64,000 bases of DNA from Chitinophaga fulva (GTDB lineage Bacteria > Bacteroidota > Bacteroidia > Chitinophagales > Chitinophagaceae), in assembly GCF_012927205.1 (NCBI RefSeq), contig NZ_JABBGC010000001.1, positions 3,038,810 to 3,102,809 on the forward strand, written 5' to 3'. The position numbers and the translations under genes were made by a program. Positions 24,866 through 33,227 of this stretch are shown here, piece by piece; within the stretch, counting starts at the first letter, position 1, and the number at the start of each line of letters is the position of its first letter. Below the pieces are notes generated by a model. It saw only the letters and a list, made by a program, of their open reading frames with translations, had not been told where the DNA came from and searched no databases.

Positions 24866-26137
24866 CTAGCAGGAAGCGGTAAAAATATGCAGGCCGTTGA
24901 CGTATTGATAGGAGACCTGAATATGATAGGATTCTCCTATCTTTTTGACGATGGCAAGTCCCAGTCCGTTGGAATTGGAATACCCCTGGTTACTTTTCCT
25001 GAACCGCTGAAATACATCGGCGGGCGGTATTTCCGGCAGGTTACTGGTGTTGGAGATGGTAAAGGTTTGGGCTGTGAGCGTGATATGGATACGGCCTTCG
25101 TGATAGTTGTATTTGATGGCATTGCCCAGCAGGTTGCTGATCAGGATGTCTGCCAGTGCAGGATGCAGGGGCCATGGTGCGGTGGGGACGAGGTGCGTCT
25201 CCACGGTCAGTTCCTTTTCCCGGATGAGTTCTTCAAACAGGGATAGGTATTGGATGAGGACCTGATGCAGGTCTGGTTGTTCGGTCACGGGGTACTGCTG
25301 GTTTTCTATTTTGGCGAGCAGCAGCAGGTTATGATTGAGCCGGGAAAGGCGTTGCAGCTCTTCGCTGGTTTGACCGATATTTTTCAGCTGATCTTCTGAC
25401 AGGTTTTCGTCCTGAAGGAGTAGTTCCAGTTTGCTCTGCGCGATGGCGAGCGGTGTTTGCATTTCGTGTGCGGCATCTTCCGTCAGTTCTTTCATGTTGA
25501 TATAGTCCTGATGGATGCGGTCCGTCATTTGGTTAAGTGCTTCGTTGAGCTGATTAAATTCATGCGTAGGGGTAGCGGCAAAGCGCCGTGCTTCCATCTT
25601 ATTGAGCTGTAACAGCCGGATTTTATCCAGTGAGTGATAGAAGGGGCGCCATACATTACGGCTGATGAACCAGTTGGAAAGAATAACGAAAATGAGCAGT
25701 CCGCCGAAGGCGAACAGCATGACGTAGATAATATTTTTCAGCAGATCATCTTTTTCGATCATGGATTTACGCAGTATCATCTGGTAGTGTTTCCCATGGA
25801 TGCTGATCACTTGTGACAGTTCCCGGAAAGGGGCGCGGGCGTCTTCCGTTTCCTGGTACAGGGTGACGCCTTTGAATTTAAATTTTTTCTGTACCGGTTG
25901 ATCGGTAGGAGTGAGCTGAAACTCCTGCGTCTGGAAGCGGAAGATGGGATTGTCAAGGCTGGCGGTGTCGAGATAACGCAGCCATTCCCGTTGATCATTG
26001 GCCAGCTCTTCATCTGTTTCGTGTTTGATTTCTTTGTTGAATTTATGGAACAGGAAGAAGGCGCCGCCAGCAAACACCGGCAACATGATGATGATAAAGT
26101 ACAAGGTAGTTTTGGTGAGCAGTTTCATGCAGCGCAT
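24866..26137 (-). CDS. Membrane sensor histidine kinase
   Basis: 423 residues. Two transmembrane segments (about 9-31 and 136-156) bracket a periplasmic sensor of about 105 residues. Then a HAMP-like linker, HisKA with the phospho-acceptor His224 in DAAHEMQTPLA, and an HATPase_c domain (LLGNAIKYNYHEG; SNGLGLAIVKKI). The start lies 6 bp after the stop of the response regulator gene, so the two form a two-component pair. The TonB receptor directly downstream suggests that the system senses a metal or envelope signal. ATG at 26128 is an alternative start. Confidence 0.92.
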   Translation of the reverse strand: MRCMKLLTKTTLYFIIIMLPVFAGGAFFLFHKFNKEIKHETDEELANDQREWLRYLDTASLDNPIFRFQTQEFQLTPTDQPVQKKFKFKGVTLYQETEDARAPFRELSQVISIHGKHYQMILRKSMIEKDDLLKNIIYVMLFAFGGLLIFVILSNWFISRNVWRPFYHSLDKIRLLQLNKMEARRFAATPTHEFNQLNEALNQMTDRIHQDYINMKELTEDAAHEMQTPLAIAQSKLELLLQDENLSEDQLKNIGQTSEELQRLSRLNHNLLLLAKIENQQYPVTEQPDLHQVLIQYLSLFEELIREKELTVETHLVPTAPWPLHPALADILISNLLGNAIKYNYHEGRIHITLTAQTFTISNTSNLPEIPPADVFQRFRKSNQGYSNSNGLGLAIVKKIGESYHIQVSYQYVNGLHIFTASC

Positions 26138-26143
26138 TTCAGT

Positions 26144-26815
26144 TTAGCCGAAACGGTATCCGGTACCATATACGGTTTTGATATAGTCTTCTCCGCCGGC
26201 TTCCATCATTTTTTTGCGGAGATTTTTGATATGGGTGTAGATAAAATCGTACGAGCCGGCCTGATCGTAGGCATCGCCCCAGAGATGCCCGGCCAGGGCT
26301 GATTTGGTGACTACCCGGTGTTGATTGGCAATGAAGTAGACCAGCAGTTGGTATTCCTTACCGGTTAATGTAATGGATTTATCATGTACCAGTACTGTTT
26401 TCGAAGCGGGGATGACGGTGATTTCGAAGAAGCTGATGCTGGTGTTCCCATCAAAATTTTTGCGGCGCAGCAGTGCGTTGATGCGGGCATTCAGCTCCGA
26501 GAGATGGAACGGTTTGGTGAGGTAGTCATCGGCGCCAAGTTCCAGGCCGCTGAGTTTATCTTCGAGGGAGTCTTTCGCGGAGATGATGATGATGCCGGCT
26601 TTGGATTTCAGTGACTTGAGTTCACGGATCACATCGAGGCCGCTGCCGAAAGGCAGGCCAATGTCTGCTACGATGCAGTCATATTCATAATCGGTCACTT
26701 TATCGATCGCCTCCCTGAAGTCTGCCGCCACTTCGCAGATAAAGCCCTGGTGTTCCAGGTATTCACGGATACTGTTGCGTAAGGAAGGTTCATCTTCTAT
26801 GATCAGCACTTTCAT
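26144..26815 (-). CDS. OmpR/PhoB-family response regulator
   Basis: 223 residues. An N-terminal receiver has the acidic pocket EDE (7-9), phospho-acceptor Asp51 in VADIGLP and Lys101 in YLTKPF. A C-terminal winged helix (about 130-223; LTGKEYQLLVYFIANQ, VVTKSALAGHLWG, THIKNLRKKM, VYGTGYRFG) binds DNA. It is the first gene of the operon with the kinase and TonB receptor. A good promoter (26871-26898) and two direct repeats in the leader suggest autoregulation, which is inference. Confidence 0.95.
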   Translation of the reverse strand: MKVLIIEDEPSLRNSIREYLEHQGFICEVAADFREAIDKVTDYEYDCIVADIGLPFGSGLDVIRELKSLKSKAGIIIISAKDSLEDKLSGLELGADDYLTKPFHLSELNARINALLRRKNFDGNTSISFFEITVIPASKTVLVHDKSITLTGKEYQLLVYFIANQHRVVTKSALAGHLWGDAYDQAGSYDFIYTHIKNLRKKMMEAGGEDYIKTVYGTGYRFG

Positions 26816-26817
26816 TC

Positions 26818-26844
26818 TGTAAAATAACTGTTGTAAAATAACTG
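26818..26844. promoter_or_regulatory. Direct repeats upstream of the response regulator gene
   Basis: Two exact copies of TGTAAAATAACTG at 26818-26830 and 26832-26844, 14 bp apart, directly before the start codon. A 6-bp hairpin (CCTGCT/AGCAGG, 26851-26865) lies next to them, near the predicted transcription start. OmpR-family regulators often bind direct repeats, though usually at about 10-11 bp spacing. Confidence 0.45.
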
Positions 26845-26870
26845 CAGTAGCCTGCTGAAAGCAGGTGCGA

Positions 26871-26898
26871 CAAAAGTAGGGATTAATTCTAAAGCAAA
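26871..26898 (-). promoter_or_regulatory. Promoter of the regulator/kinase/receptor operon
   Basis: The minus strand reads TTTG (26898-26895), 16 bp, then TACTTTTG (26878-26871). This is a good match to the Bacteroidota vegetative promoter TTTG-N(17-23)-TAnnTTTG, though the spacer is one base short. Confidence 0.65.
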
Positions 26899-26904
26899 CC
26901 TGTA

Positions 26905-26935
26905 CCCAGGGCTGAAGCCCTGGGCTACGTTGTTA
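26905..26935 (+). repeat. Solitary REP-like element
   Basis: Palindrome CCCAGGGC/GCCCTGGG with loop TGAA at 26905-26924, then tail CTACGTTGTTA. Unlike the other copies it has no inverted partner nearby and the tail is cut short. Confidence 0.8.
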
Positions 26936-27562
26936 CATACACATATATATCTTTTGTTGGTATTGTTGAATATAATTTAATTATAAAGTATAATATATTT
27001 ATATTTGATGGTACTTTTTACTGATGATGATAAGTTGAGGTAACCCGGGACTAACTGAAATATGTTAGGATGGATATATGGTATCATCAACATAGAATAG
27101 TTACAGGGCCGATGGCTGCGAAAAATCGCGAATCAGGGGAATCAGTAATAATCATGTTTATCATAGTTTAAATCCGGATGGTATTATTTATCGTTTATAC
27201 TACTGATATCTTAATGATACACGGAAAATCAGTGTAGAGACCCTGAGCTGAAGGGCGAAACCAAGGGAACATGCAGCAGAGAAGGTGCTGGCAGCAAATA
27301 GGTACAACGAACAAGTAAATGAAATCACAACGATAGCGTAGCAATTGATATCCCGTAGATAATTATCCGGGAGTTTAGGATGATTGTATGATGAGAAGAA
27401 GATACCCTTACTATGACAACCCTTATAGCGAACTATCCGTATTATGTTTACGGGGCCTGATGCCGTAAATCCGGCAGGCCTGTATTGTCGGCTTTTTATA
27501 CTATACCTATTGATAACCGGTACCCGTGTGGGTACCACTGATGTTTTGATACTCAAAAACAC
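26936..27562. other. Gene-poor stretch upstream of the DUF4974-like gene
   Basis: The gap from 26816 to 27562 is 747 bp. Besides the promoter and REP listed separately it holds a very AT-rich segment (26960-27010) with a plus-strand TATATTTG box at 27000-27007, a copy of the second repeat family (27127-27170), a strong hairpin at 27454-27480 (GGCC, TGCCG arms) and another at 27519-27536 (GGTACCC-GTGT-GGGTACC). No convincing small gene is seen. The minus-strand frame at 27200-27562 ends RVSLRYQ, like an outer-membrane barrel end, and might be a decayed remnant. Confidence 0.5.
27127..27170 (-). repeat. Second repeat family, copy B
   Basis: On the minus strand: TAAACTATGATAAACATG, then ATTATTACTGATTCCCCTG and ATTCGCG. 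It matches copies at 10526-10588 and 63541-63590 through most of its length. This copy lies in an intergenic region rather than at a gene end. Confidence 0.65.
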
Positions 27563-28168
27563 TTGACATTGAGCAACAAAGAAACCAAAGAGCTGTTTGA
27601 CCTGATGGACCAGGTACCCAATGCCCGGCGGGTAGCCCAGGAATACCGGCGTTTGATGAGGGAGGGCAAGATTGACCCTAAAAAAGATGTAACGGATGCC
27701 GGTGCAGGATGGTTAGCCGTGGAAGATGAATTAATGCAGGAGGATGAAGCTAAATCGTATAATTACAGGATCCCCGGCATATGCATCAGCATTATCCTGG
27801 CGGGGCTGTGTTGGAGCGCCTGGTGGCAAAAGCAGCATGAGAAAGAGTTGGTCCATCTGCTGGCCATTAATGAAAGAACAGCTGCGGCAGTTTTTCATGA
27901 CCCGCTTAACAGGCAGTTGCATAATGCAAAACGTAAGAATGGTGTTTATACTTTTCACGACGCCTCTCTGAATGACATCAGGGGAATGATTGACAAACGT
28001 TTTGCGATCAAGGTAATTTTTGATGAGCCCGAAATGTCAGGACGCCGCTTTACCGGCTGCATGGACCCTTGCCAGTCGCTGGATGCCTTTATGAACGTGG
28101 TGAAATACAGCAGTGCGGTGGATTACTATTATAAAGGTACTACGTTGCATATCCGTTCTTCGCAGTAA
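27563..28168 (+). CDS. Membrane protein with FecR C-terminal (DUF4974-like) domain only
   Basis: About 201 residues: a charged N-terminal region, one transmembrane segment (about 69-88), and a C-terminal domain (about 130-201) reading LNDIRGMIDKRFAIKVIFD...RRFTG...SLDAFMNVVKYSSAVDYYYKGTTLHI. That matches the DUF4974 domain at the end of FecR-type anti-sigma factors, yet the FecR domain itself is missing and no sigma factor adjoins. The start is a TTG (27563; 27569 also TTG); the first ATG, at 27605, would remove 14 residues. It could interact with a TonB receptor's STN domain, by analogy. The gene converges on the TPR gene with a 7-bp gap. Confidence 0.65.
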   Translation: MTLSNKETKELFDLMDQVPNARRVAQEYRRLMREGKIDPKKDVTDAGAGWLAVEDELMQEDEAKSYNYRIPGICISIILAGLCWSAWWQKQHEKELVHLLAINERTAAAVFHDPLNRQLHNAKRKNGVYTFHDASLNDIRGMIDKRFAIKVIFDEPEMSGRRFTGCMDPCQSLDAFMNVVKYSSAVDYYYKGTTLHIRSSQ

Positions 28169-28175
28169 CCGGATA

Positions 28176-29015
28176 TCAGGGGAGGCCTGCGGGTGCTCCT
28201 GTGATGGAACGGATAAATTTTTTCAATCCCTTTTCCCTTTGCCATAATTCTCTGGAGGCGAGCCAACAAACAAAAGCTTCCTGTCTGCTACCGGGCGGTA
28301 TTTGCGCCTGATATTCCGCGAACTCATCTGTAGGAAACTGGTGACTGGACTTCAGCAGCTCTGCTGCCATATGAGGCCAGGCTTGCTGTGCTTCGAGGAA
28401 CCGTTCTTTAGCCTGTGTTGTCAGGCCCAGTTTATAGAAGGCCAGGAAAGAAAAAAAAGTATTTTCCAGCGTGTGGCTGCCGGCGGGTTGCTGCTGATAC
28501 CAGGCGATGTATGCTTCATACCGGCCCAGGTGCATGTAACACAACGGCAGGAGCGCGGTGGCGAGGGTATCATCCTGTGGGTTGATCTTTAACAGGAAAT
28601 TGATTTTATCCAACGCTCTTTCATAATGTTTTTCTTTGATGTACTCTGGAATGACCGCATGGAGGGCGCGTAGAAAAGGCCGGTTTTCCAGCATGCACCA
28701 ATAAACATGATCGGTGCCTGGCCGGAACTCCGCCGGCAGTGCTTCTATACAGATCAGGTGTGCCCTGTGCATAAGGGCATTCCCTTCTATATGCCGGCCG
28801 GTCCTGTTCAGGACCACGGCCAGCGATAGCAGTGCATCGATATGGCTGTTGCCACAGGCCAGGATAATTTTACGGAATATTCTCTCCGCGGCCAGTGGCC
28901 TTGTATGCATCATGTCCATTGCGTGCAGCAGCTCACTGTGATAGGTGACCAGTACAGCTGGCTGATGAAACATCCATGTGCCGCCCTCATTGGTGAAATA
29001 CGGTTGCCCTGGCAT
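28176..29015 (-). CDS. TPR-like hypothetical protein
   Basis: About 279 residues from the ATG at 29015. A longer frame begins at TTG 29066 with a hydrophobic ISCILATWLIA stretch, which could be a signal segment, so the start is not settled. The middle (about 120-230 in this numbering) consists of helical pairs of tetratricopeptide type. It includes ENRPFLRALHAVIPEYIKEKHYERALDKINFLLKINPQDD, which resembles the repeat unit of ST7-like TPR proteins. There is no catalytic motif. It probably acts as a protein-binding scaffold; the partner is unknown. It stands alone between convergent and divergent neighbours. Confidence 0.65.
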   Translation of the reverse strand: MPGQPYFTNEGGTWMFHQPAVLVTYHSELLHAMDMMHTRPLAAERIFRKIILACGNSHIDALLSLAVVLNRTGRHIEGNALMHRAHLICIEALPAEFRPGTDHVYWCMLENRPFLRALHAVIPEYIKEKHYERALDKINFLLKINPQDDTLATALLPLCYMHLGRYEAYIAWYQQQPAGSHTLENTFFSFLAFYKLGLTTQAKERFLEAQQAWPHMAAELLKSSHQFPTDEFAEYQAQIPPGSRQEAFVCWLASRELWQREKGLKKFIRSITGAPAGLP

Positions 29016-29143
29016 ATCATCCGGTTTTTTAGCGATTAACCATGTTGCAAGAATACAGCTTATCAAGTTGACATTTGTTAACCACTTCTAAACACGGACA
29101 ATTATTTTGAGATTTTTTTTGATAGGCAGTTTTCATCCGCCGG

Positions 29144-29929
29144 TTATTTCTCTGCGGCACCTTTCTCCATAAAGGTGGACGGGGCTTTACCGGTATATTT
29201 CCGGATTTCGTTGGTCAGATGGGAATGGTCATAATAGCCGTAGTCAAAGGCTATTTGCAGCAGGCTGCTGCCGGGGTTATTACGGATATGGCGGTGCACG
29301 GTCTGGTAGCGCACGATATTGGCAAATGCCTTAGGGCTGACGCCGGTATGTTTGAGGAACTGCCGTTCCAGCTGCCGGGGCGTGAGGAAATGGGCACGGG
29401 CGAGGTCTCCGATCCTGATACAGCCCTGATGCTTGTAGATGGTGTCTACGATGGGCAACATATCAAGAGATGCATGGGTATTGCGTTCCAGGAAGTATTT
29501 GTCCAGCACAGTAATAAAGTTGTCGCCGGCCTGCAGGAGCAGTGTGATCAGCTCCTGTCCGAACTCAATGCATTCATCTGCGGTATCCTGCAAGGGCAAC
29601 CGGAAGAATGAGTTAAAAGCGGCGGGCTTAAAGCGGATACCGATCATGCGGGCAGCTCCTGGTTGACAGGAATCCGAGTAACGCGTCATGGTACCGATCA
29701 GGTATGCTTTTTCAGAGAGGAGCAACTGCTGTTGCGGGGTGCCGGCATCACTGATGGTAGCATCACCCAGGTTGCAGATGATGTCTACACAGCCATCGGG
29801 CAGTATACGGCCTACAGCCGCGGACCCTGTGGCCGACGTAACGGTCCAGTAGGCATCTATATATGGTTCCAGTAGTGGATGCGGTTTGTATTGCCGGTAC
29901 ATATCATAAAGGTAAAAAGAAACGTTCAT
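29144..29929 (-). CDS. AraC-family transcriptional regulator
   Basis: About 261 residues from the ATG at 29929. The N-terminal domain (HPLLEPYIDAYWTVT... RILPDGCVDIICNLGD) is the ligand-sensor type found in many Bacteroidota AraC regulators. The C-terminal domain has the two helix-turn-helix motifs (IGDLARAHFLTPRQLERQFLKHTGVSPKAFANIVR; SLLQIAFDYGYYDHSHLTNEIRKYTGKAPSTF). It diverges from the first large permease gene, so it may control it; that is inference from position. ATG at 29902 is an alternative start, and the longest frame (29992) adds a dubious Arg-rich extension overlapping the divergent promoter. Confidence 0.88.
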   Translation of the reverse strand: MNVSFYLYDMYRQYKPHPLLEPYIDAYWTVTSATGSAAVGRILPDGCVDIICNLGDATISDAGTPQQQLLLSEKAYLIGTMTRYSDSCQPGAARMIGIRFKPAAFNSFFRLPLQDTADECIEFGQELITLLLQAGDNFITVLDKYFLERNTHASLDMLPIVDTIYKHQGCIRIGDLARAHFLTPRQLERQFLKHTGVSPKAFANIVRYQTVHRHIRNNPGSSLLQIAFDYGYYDHSHLTNEIRKYTGKAPSTFMEKGAAEK

Positions 29930-30055
29930 TATCGGACAGGCGGTGTGCGGTAACGAAACAGTTCGGGGGGCCTGCCTGCCGCTATATCCCATCTGGCAGG
30001 GCCACCAGCTGGTGGCAGATTTATTGTGATCTCACGGGTGCCAATTTTTCTTCAT

Positions 30056-32470
30056 ATGCTGAAAAACTATATCAAGATTGCCTGGCGGAATATCAGCCGT
30101 AACAAGGTGTTTTCTGCCATTAATATTATGGGGCTGGCGATTGGTATCGCCGCTTCCCTGCTGATCCTGCAATATGTGGCGTTCGAATTAAGTTACGAGA
30201 GCTCCCAGGAAAAAGGTGACCGTATCTACAGGGTGCGGCAGGAGCGTTATGAGAAAGGGCAGTTAAGTACCAGCTGGGCTGCCGGGGCTTTTGCGGTCGG
30301 CAATCATTTCAAGGAAGCTTTTCCGGAAATAGAAGAATATGTAAAGCTGGTCAAACTAAATGAGGCAATGCTGGACAATGACGAAAAAAGCGTCAAAGTA
30401 TCATCGGTGTATTGTGCCAGCAGCGCTTATTTTACGGTATTTTCCACCCCGCTCATCAGCGGAGATGCCAAAACAGCCCTTACAGAACCCAATACGGTAG
30501 TGCTTTCAGAGCGCATCGCCCATAAACTGTTTGGACAGGAAGATCCCATTGGTAAAATAGTCCGTCAAAATTATCGCCGTGTTTTAAAGGTGACGGGCGT
30601 ATTCAGGGATATGCCTTCCAATACCCACCTGAAGGCAGAAGCGTTGTACTCCTATGCTACCTACCTGGACATCGTGAAGCCGGATGATCCTGAAACAGGA
30701 TGGCAGTGGGATGGTTGTTTAACCTACCTGTTGCTCCGGCAGGGCTCCAATCCTCAGAAGCTGGAGGCAAAGTTCCCGGGGCTGGTGGCCAAATACTATG
30801 GGGACGTACCGAAGGAGTTTACGACAAAATATTATCTCCAGCCGTTAAAGGACATACATCTTTATTCCCACCTGATGATGGAAACAGAAACTAACGGTCA
30901 GGGCAACACGGTATATCTGTTGATGGGGATTGCGTTGTTTATTATTGCCATCGCCTGGATCAACTATATCAATCTCGCCACAGCCCGTGCTATCAACAGG
31001 GCGGTGGAAGTGGGCGTACGCAAAGCGATCGGCTCGCGCAGGTCGCAACTGGTGGCGCAGTTCATGATCGAATCTGTGATGCTGAACGGGATGGCTGTTA
31101 TCACGGCACTGTTCCTGGTTGTTTTTTCCATTCCGCTTTTTAACAGTGTAACAGGTCAGCAGTTATCTTTTTCACTGTTGTATGACCGGCTTTTCTGGAC
31201 CGTATTAAGTGCGCTGTTTGTGGTGGGGTCATTCCTGTCGGGTTTGTATCCGGCGTTTGTGCTTTCCCGTTTTAAACCGGTGGTGGTATTGAAGGGCAAG
31301 GCTATCTCTTCCCGCCAGGGCAGTACGTTGCGCAGATCATTGGTAGTGGTGCAGTTTGCCGCTTCTTTATTTTTGCTGGTAGGCATGCTCACTGTCTTTA
31401 AACAAATACAGTTTATGCGTTCGCAGCAGTTGGGGATAGACATTGCGCAAACGCTGGTGATAAAACCACCTATCATTTCCACCGATTCTACCCGGATGAG
31501 ACAACAACTGGCTTTCAAAGAACAATTGATGCGTGAAACCACCATCCATAGTGTAACCGTATCATCCATCGTGCCCGGCGAAGCTTCGTCCATAAATGCC
31601 GGTGGTATACGCCTGATTGAGCAAAACAGAAATGAGGGCAAACAGTTCCGCGCCATTTACGTCGACTATGACTACGTGCCTTCCTATCACCTGAAGCTGA
31701 TAGCGGGCCGTAATTTTGACCGTGACTTTGGCATGGATGGCGCAGAGGGCGCCGTGGTATTCAACAGGACCGGTATCCGCAGGCTGGGCTTCGATCGCCC
31801 GGAAGCGGCTATTGGCAAGCTTGTTTTCTTCTGGGGCGACACGCTGAGGATTGCCGGCGTAGTAGAGGATTTCCATCAACAGTCCCTGCATGACGCTTAT
31901 GAGCCATTGATCCTCCGGCTGCGTGCCGATGTGAAGGGATATATTTCCGTTGGCCTATCGCCGGATAATATCAGTGCTACCATTGCAACGGTACAACGGA
32001 ACTGGAATACTTTCTTTCCATCCAACCCGTTTGAATATTTTTTCCTGGATGAACATTTTGATGAGCAATACAAAGCTGACCAGCGCTTCGGAAAAGTGTT
32101 CGGCATCTTCACGGCACTGGCCATTCTGGTGGCATGTCTTGGTTTGTTTGGGCTGGCCTCCTTCACCATTGTGCAGCGGACCAAAGAGATCAGTATCCGT
32201 AAAATACTGGGTGCTTCCGTAGCAGAGATTGTCCGGTTGTTGTACCGCGAATTCGCCGTGCTGATCGTGATCGCTTTCGGCGTAGCTACGCCGGTGGCCT
32301 GGTTCAGCGTTACACAATGGCTGAAAGGTTATGCCTTCCGGACAGAGCTGTATTGGTGGCTGTTTGCCATTCCTTTTGTCCTGGTGCTGGTGATCGCTTT
32401 CCTGACGGTAAGCTTCCAGAGTATACGCGCTGCGCTGGTGAATCCGGCGCACAGTTTACGGTCTGAATAG
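30056..32470 (+). CDS. FtsX/MacB-type ABC transporter permease
   Basis: About 804 residues from the ATG at 30056 (MLKNYIKIAWRNISRNK, the standard opening). It has a fused architecture: a transmembrane helix, a periplasmic MacB-PCD domain, three helices forming the first FtsX unit (about 280-430), then a second helix, periplasmic domain and FtsX unit ending near 800. Each FtsX unit carries the coupling motif; the second reads RTKEISIRKILGASVAEIVRLL. No ATPase gene is next to it. Such ATPase-less permeases occur in strings in Chitinophaga-like genomes and are assumed to export peptides or lipids or act as mechanosensors. A related permease follows after the GNAT gene. Confidence 0.88.
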   Translation: MLKNYIKIAWRNISRNKVFSAINIMGLAIGIAASLLILQYVAFELSYESSQEKGDRIYRVRQERYEKGQLSTSWAAGAFAVGNHFKEAFPEIEEYVKLVKLNEAMLDNDEKSVKVSSVYCASSAYFTVFSTPLISGDAKTALTEPNTVVLSERIAHKLFGQEDPIGKIVRQNYRRVLKVTGVFRDMPSNTHLKAEALYSYATYLDIVKPDDPETGWQWDGCLTYLLLRQGSNPQKLEAKFPGLVAKYYGDVPKEFTTKYYLQPLKDIHLYSHLMMETETNGQGNTVYLLMGIALFIIAIAWINYINLATARAINRAVEVGVRKAIGSRRSQLVAQFMIESVMLNGMAVITALFLVVFSIPLFNSVTGQQLSFSLLYDRLFWTVLSALFVVGSFLSGLYPAFVLSRFKPVVVLKGKAISSRQGSTLRRSLVVVQFAASLFLLVGMLTVFKQIQFMRSQQLGIDIAQTLVIKPPIISTDSTRMRQQLAFKEQLMRETTIHSVTVSSIVPGEASSINAGGIRLIEQNRNEGKQFRAIYVDYDYVPSYHLKLIAGRNFDRDFGMDGAEGAVVFNRTGIRRLGFDRPEAAIGKLVFFWGDTLRIAGVVEDFHQQSLHDAYEPLILRLRADVKGYISVGLSPDNISATIATVQRNWNTFFPSNPFEYFFLDEHFDEQYKADQRFGKVFGIFTALAILVACLGLFGLASFTIVQRTKEISIRKILGASVAEIVRLLYREFAVLIVIAFGVATPVAWFSVTQWLKGYAFRTELYWWLFAIPFVLVLVIAFLTVSFQSIRAALVNPAHSLRSE

Positions 32471-32479
32471 TTGGGTTTG

Positions 32480-32530
32480 AACAGATAAAGTCCGACATTT
32501 ACTATCCTATAAAGTGAATGTTTATCTGTT
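32480..32530. other. Stem-loop between permease and GNAT genes
   Basis: AACAGATAAA (32480-32489) pairs perfectly with TTTATCTGTT (32521-32530). Inside, ACATTTACT and AGTGAATGT pair with one G-T position. There is no T-run, so it is not a standard terminator. It may be a transcription-end structure or an operator before the GNAT gene, which starts 22 bp downstream. Confidence 0.5.
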
Positions 32531-32552
32531 AACAAAAATCCAATCAGCACAT

Positions 32553-33041
32553 ATGGAAATCACGATAAGAAAAGCTGTAAAGGAAGACCTGCCTTTGCTG
32601 CTTACTTTCGAGCAGGGCATTATTACAGCAGAAAGGCCTTATGACCCCACCCTGCAGGATGGTGCTATTAGTTATTACGATATCGCTAAAATGATAGCAG
32701 CCGACAATGTGGAGGTGGTAGTGGCAGTAGCAGGCACGCAGATCATCGCATCCGGATATTGCCGCATAGAGCCTGCCACCCGGCCTTATCTCAAACATGA
32801 TAAGCAGGCATACGTAGGCTTCCTGTATGTAGATCCTGCTTATCGTGGTAAAGGTATCAATGGCAGGATCCTCGCCTTTCTGAAAGAATGGGCTTATTTA
32901 CAGGATGTACTGGAAATGCGCCTGGACGTTTATAGTGACAATGAAGCCGCTGTAAGGGCTTATGAAAAAGCAGGATTTAAAAAGCACCTGATCGAAATGC
33001 GGATGGACCTGAGAGATGATCCCACCTATCTCGCACAATGA
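32553..33041 (+). CDS. GNAT-family N-acetyltransferase
   Basis: 162 residues from the ATG at 32553 (MEITIRKAVKEDLP, a typical GNAT opening); the longer frame reads through the upstream hairpin and is rejected. Motif A, for acetyl-CoA pyrophosphate binding, is VGFLYVDPAYRGKGINGRIL (about 95-115). Motif B follows as LDVYSDNEAAVRAYEKAGFKKH. It transfers an acetyl group to an amine or peptide substrate in the cytoplasm; the acceptor is unknown. It sits between two related permeases and ends at a hairpin terminator. Confidence 0.9.
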   Translation: MEITIRKAVKEDLPLLLTFEQGIITAERPYDPTLQDGAISYYDIAKMIAADNVEVVVAVAGTQIIASGYCRIEPATRPYLKHDKQAYVGFLYVDPAYRGKGINGRILAFLKEWAYLQDVLEMRLDVYSDNEAAVRAYEKAGFKKHLIEMRMDLRDDPTYLAQ

Positions 33042-33058
33042 TTACTATATTATCATAG

Positions 33059-33105
33059 CACCGGCCAGCCTGAGTATCCGCTCCACAGGTTGGCCGGTGT
33101 TGTTT
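33059..33105 (+). terminator. Terminator hairpin after the GNAT gene
   Basis: Arms of 14 bp, CACCGGCCAGCCTG and CAGGTTGGCCGGTG, with one G-T pair (33059-33072, 33086-33099), then TTGTTT. The T-run is short. Confidence 0.65.
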
Positions 33106-33227
33106 ATGATCTATCCGCAATTGAACAAAACCTGTATCAAAAGCGGACATTTTTCATATTGTGCGATATGTATGTTGTTGGATATTAATATATTTATTGT
33201 TGGCATCCGATTGGAAAATCTGTCATC

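Noticed and set aside
27200..27562. Minus-strand frame of 120 codons in the gene-poor region
   Set aside because: Its first part reads through hairpins and promoter-like DNA. Only the end resembles a barrel strand, so it is at most a relic and not a gene.
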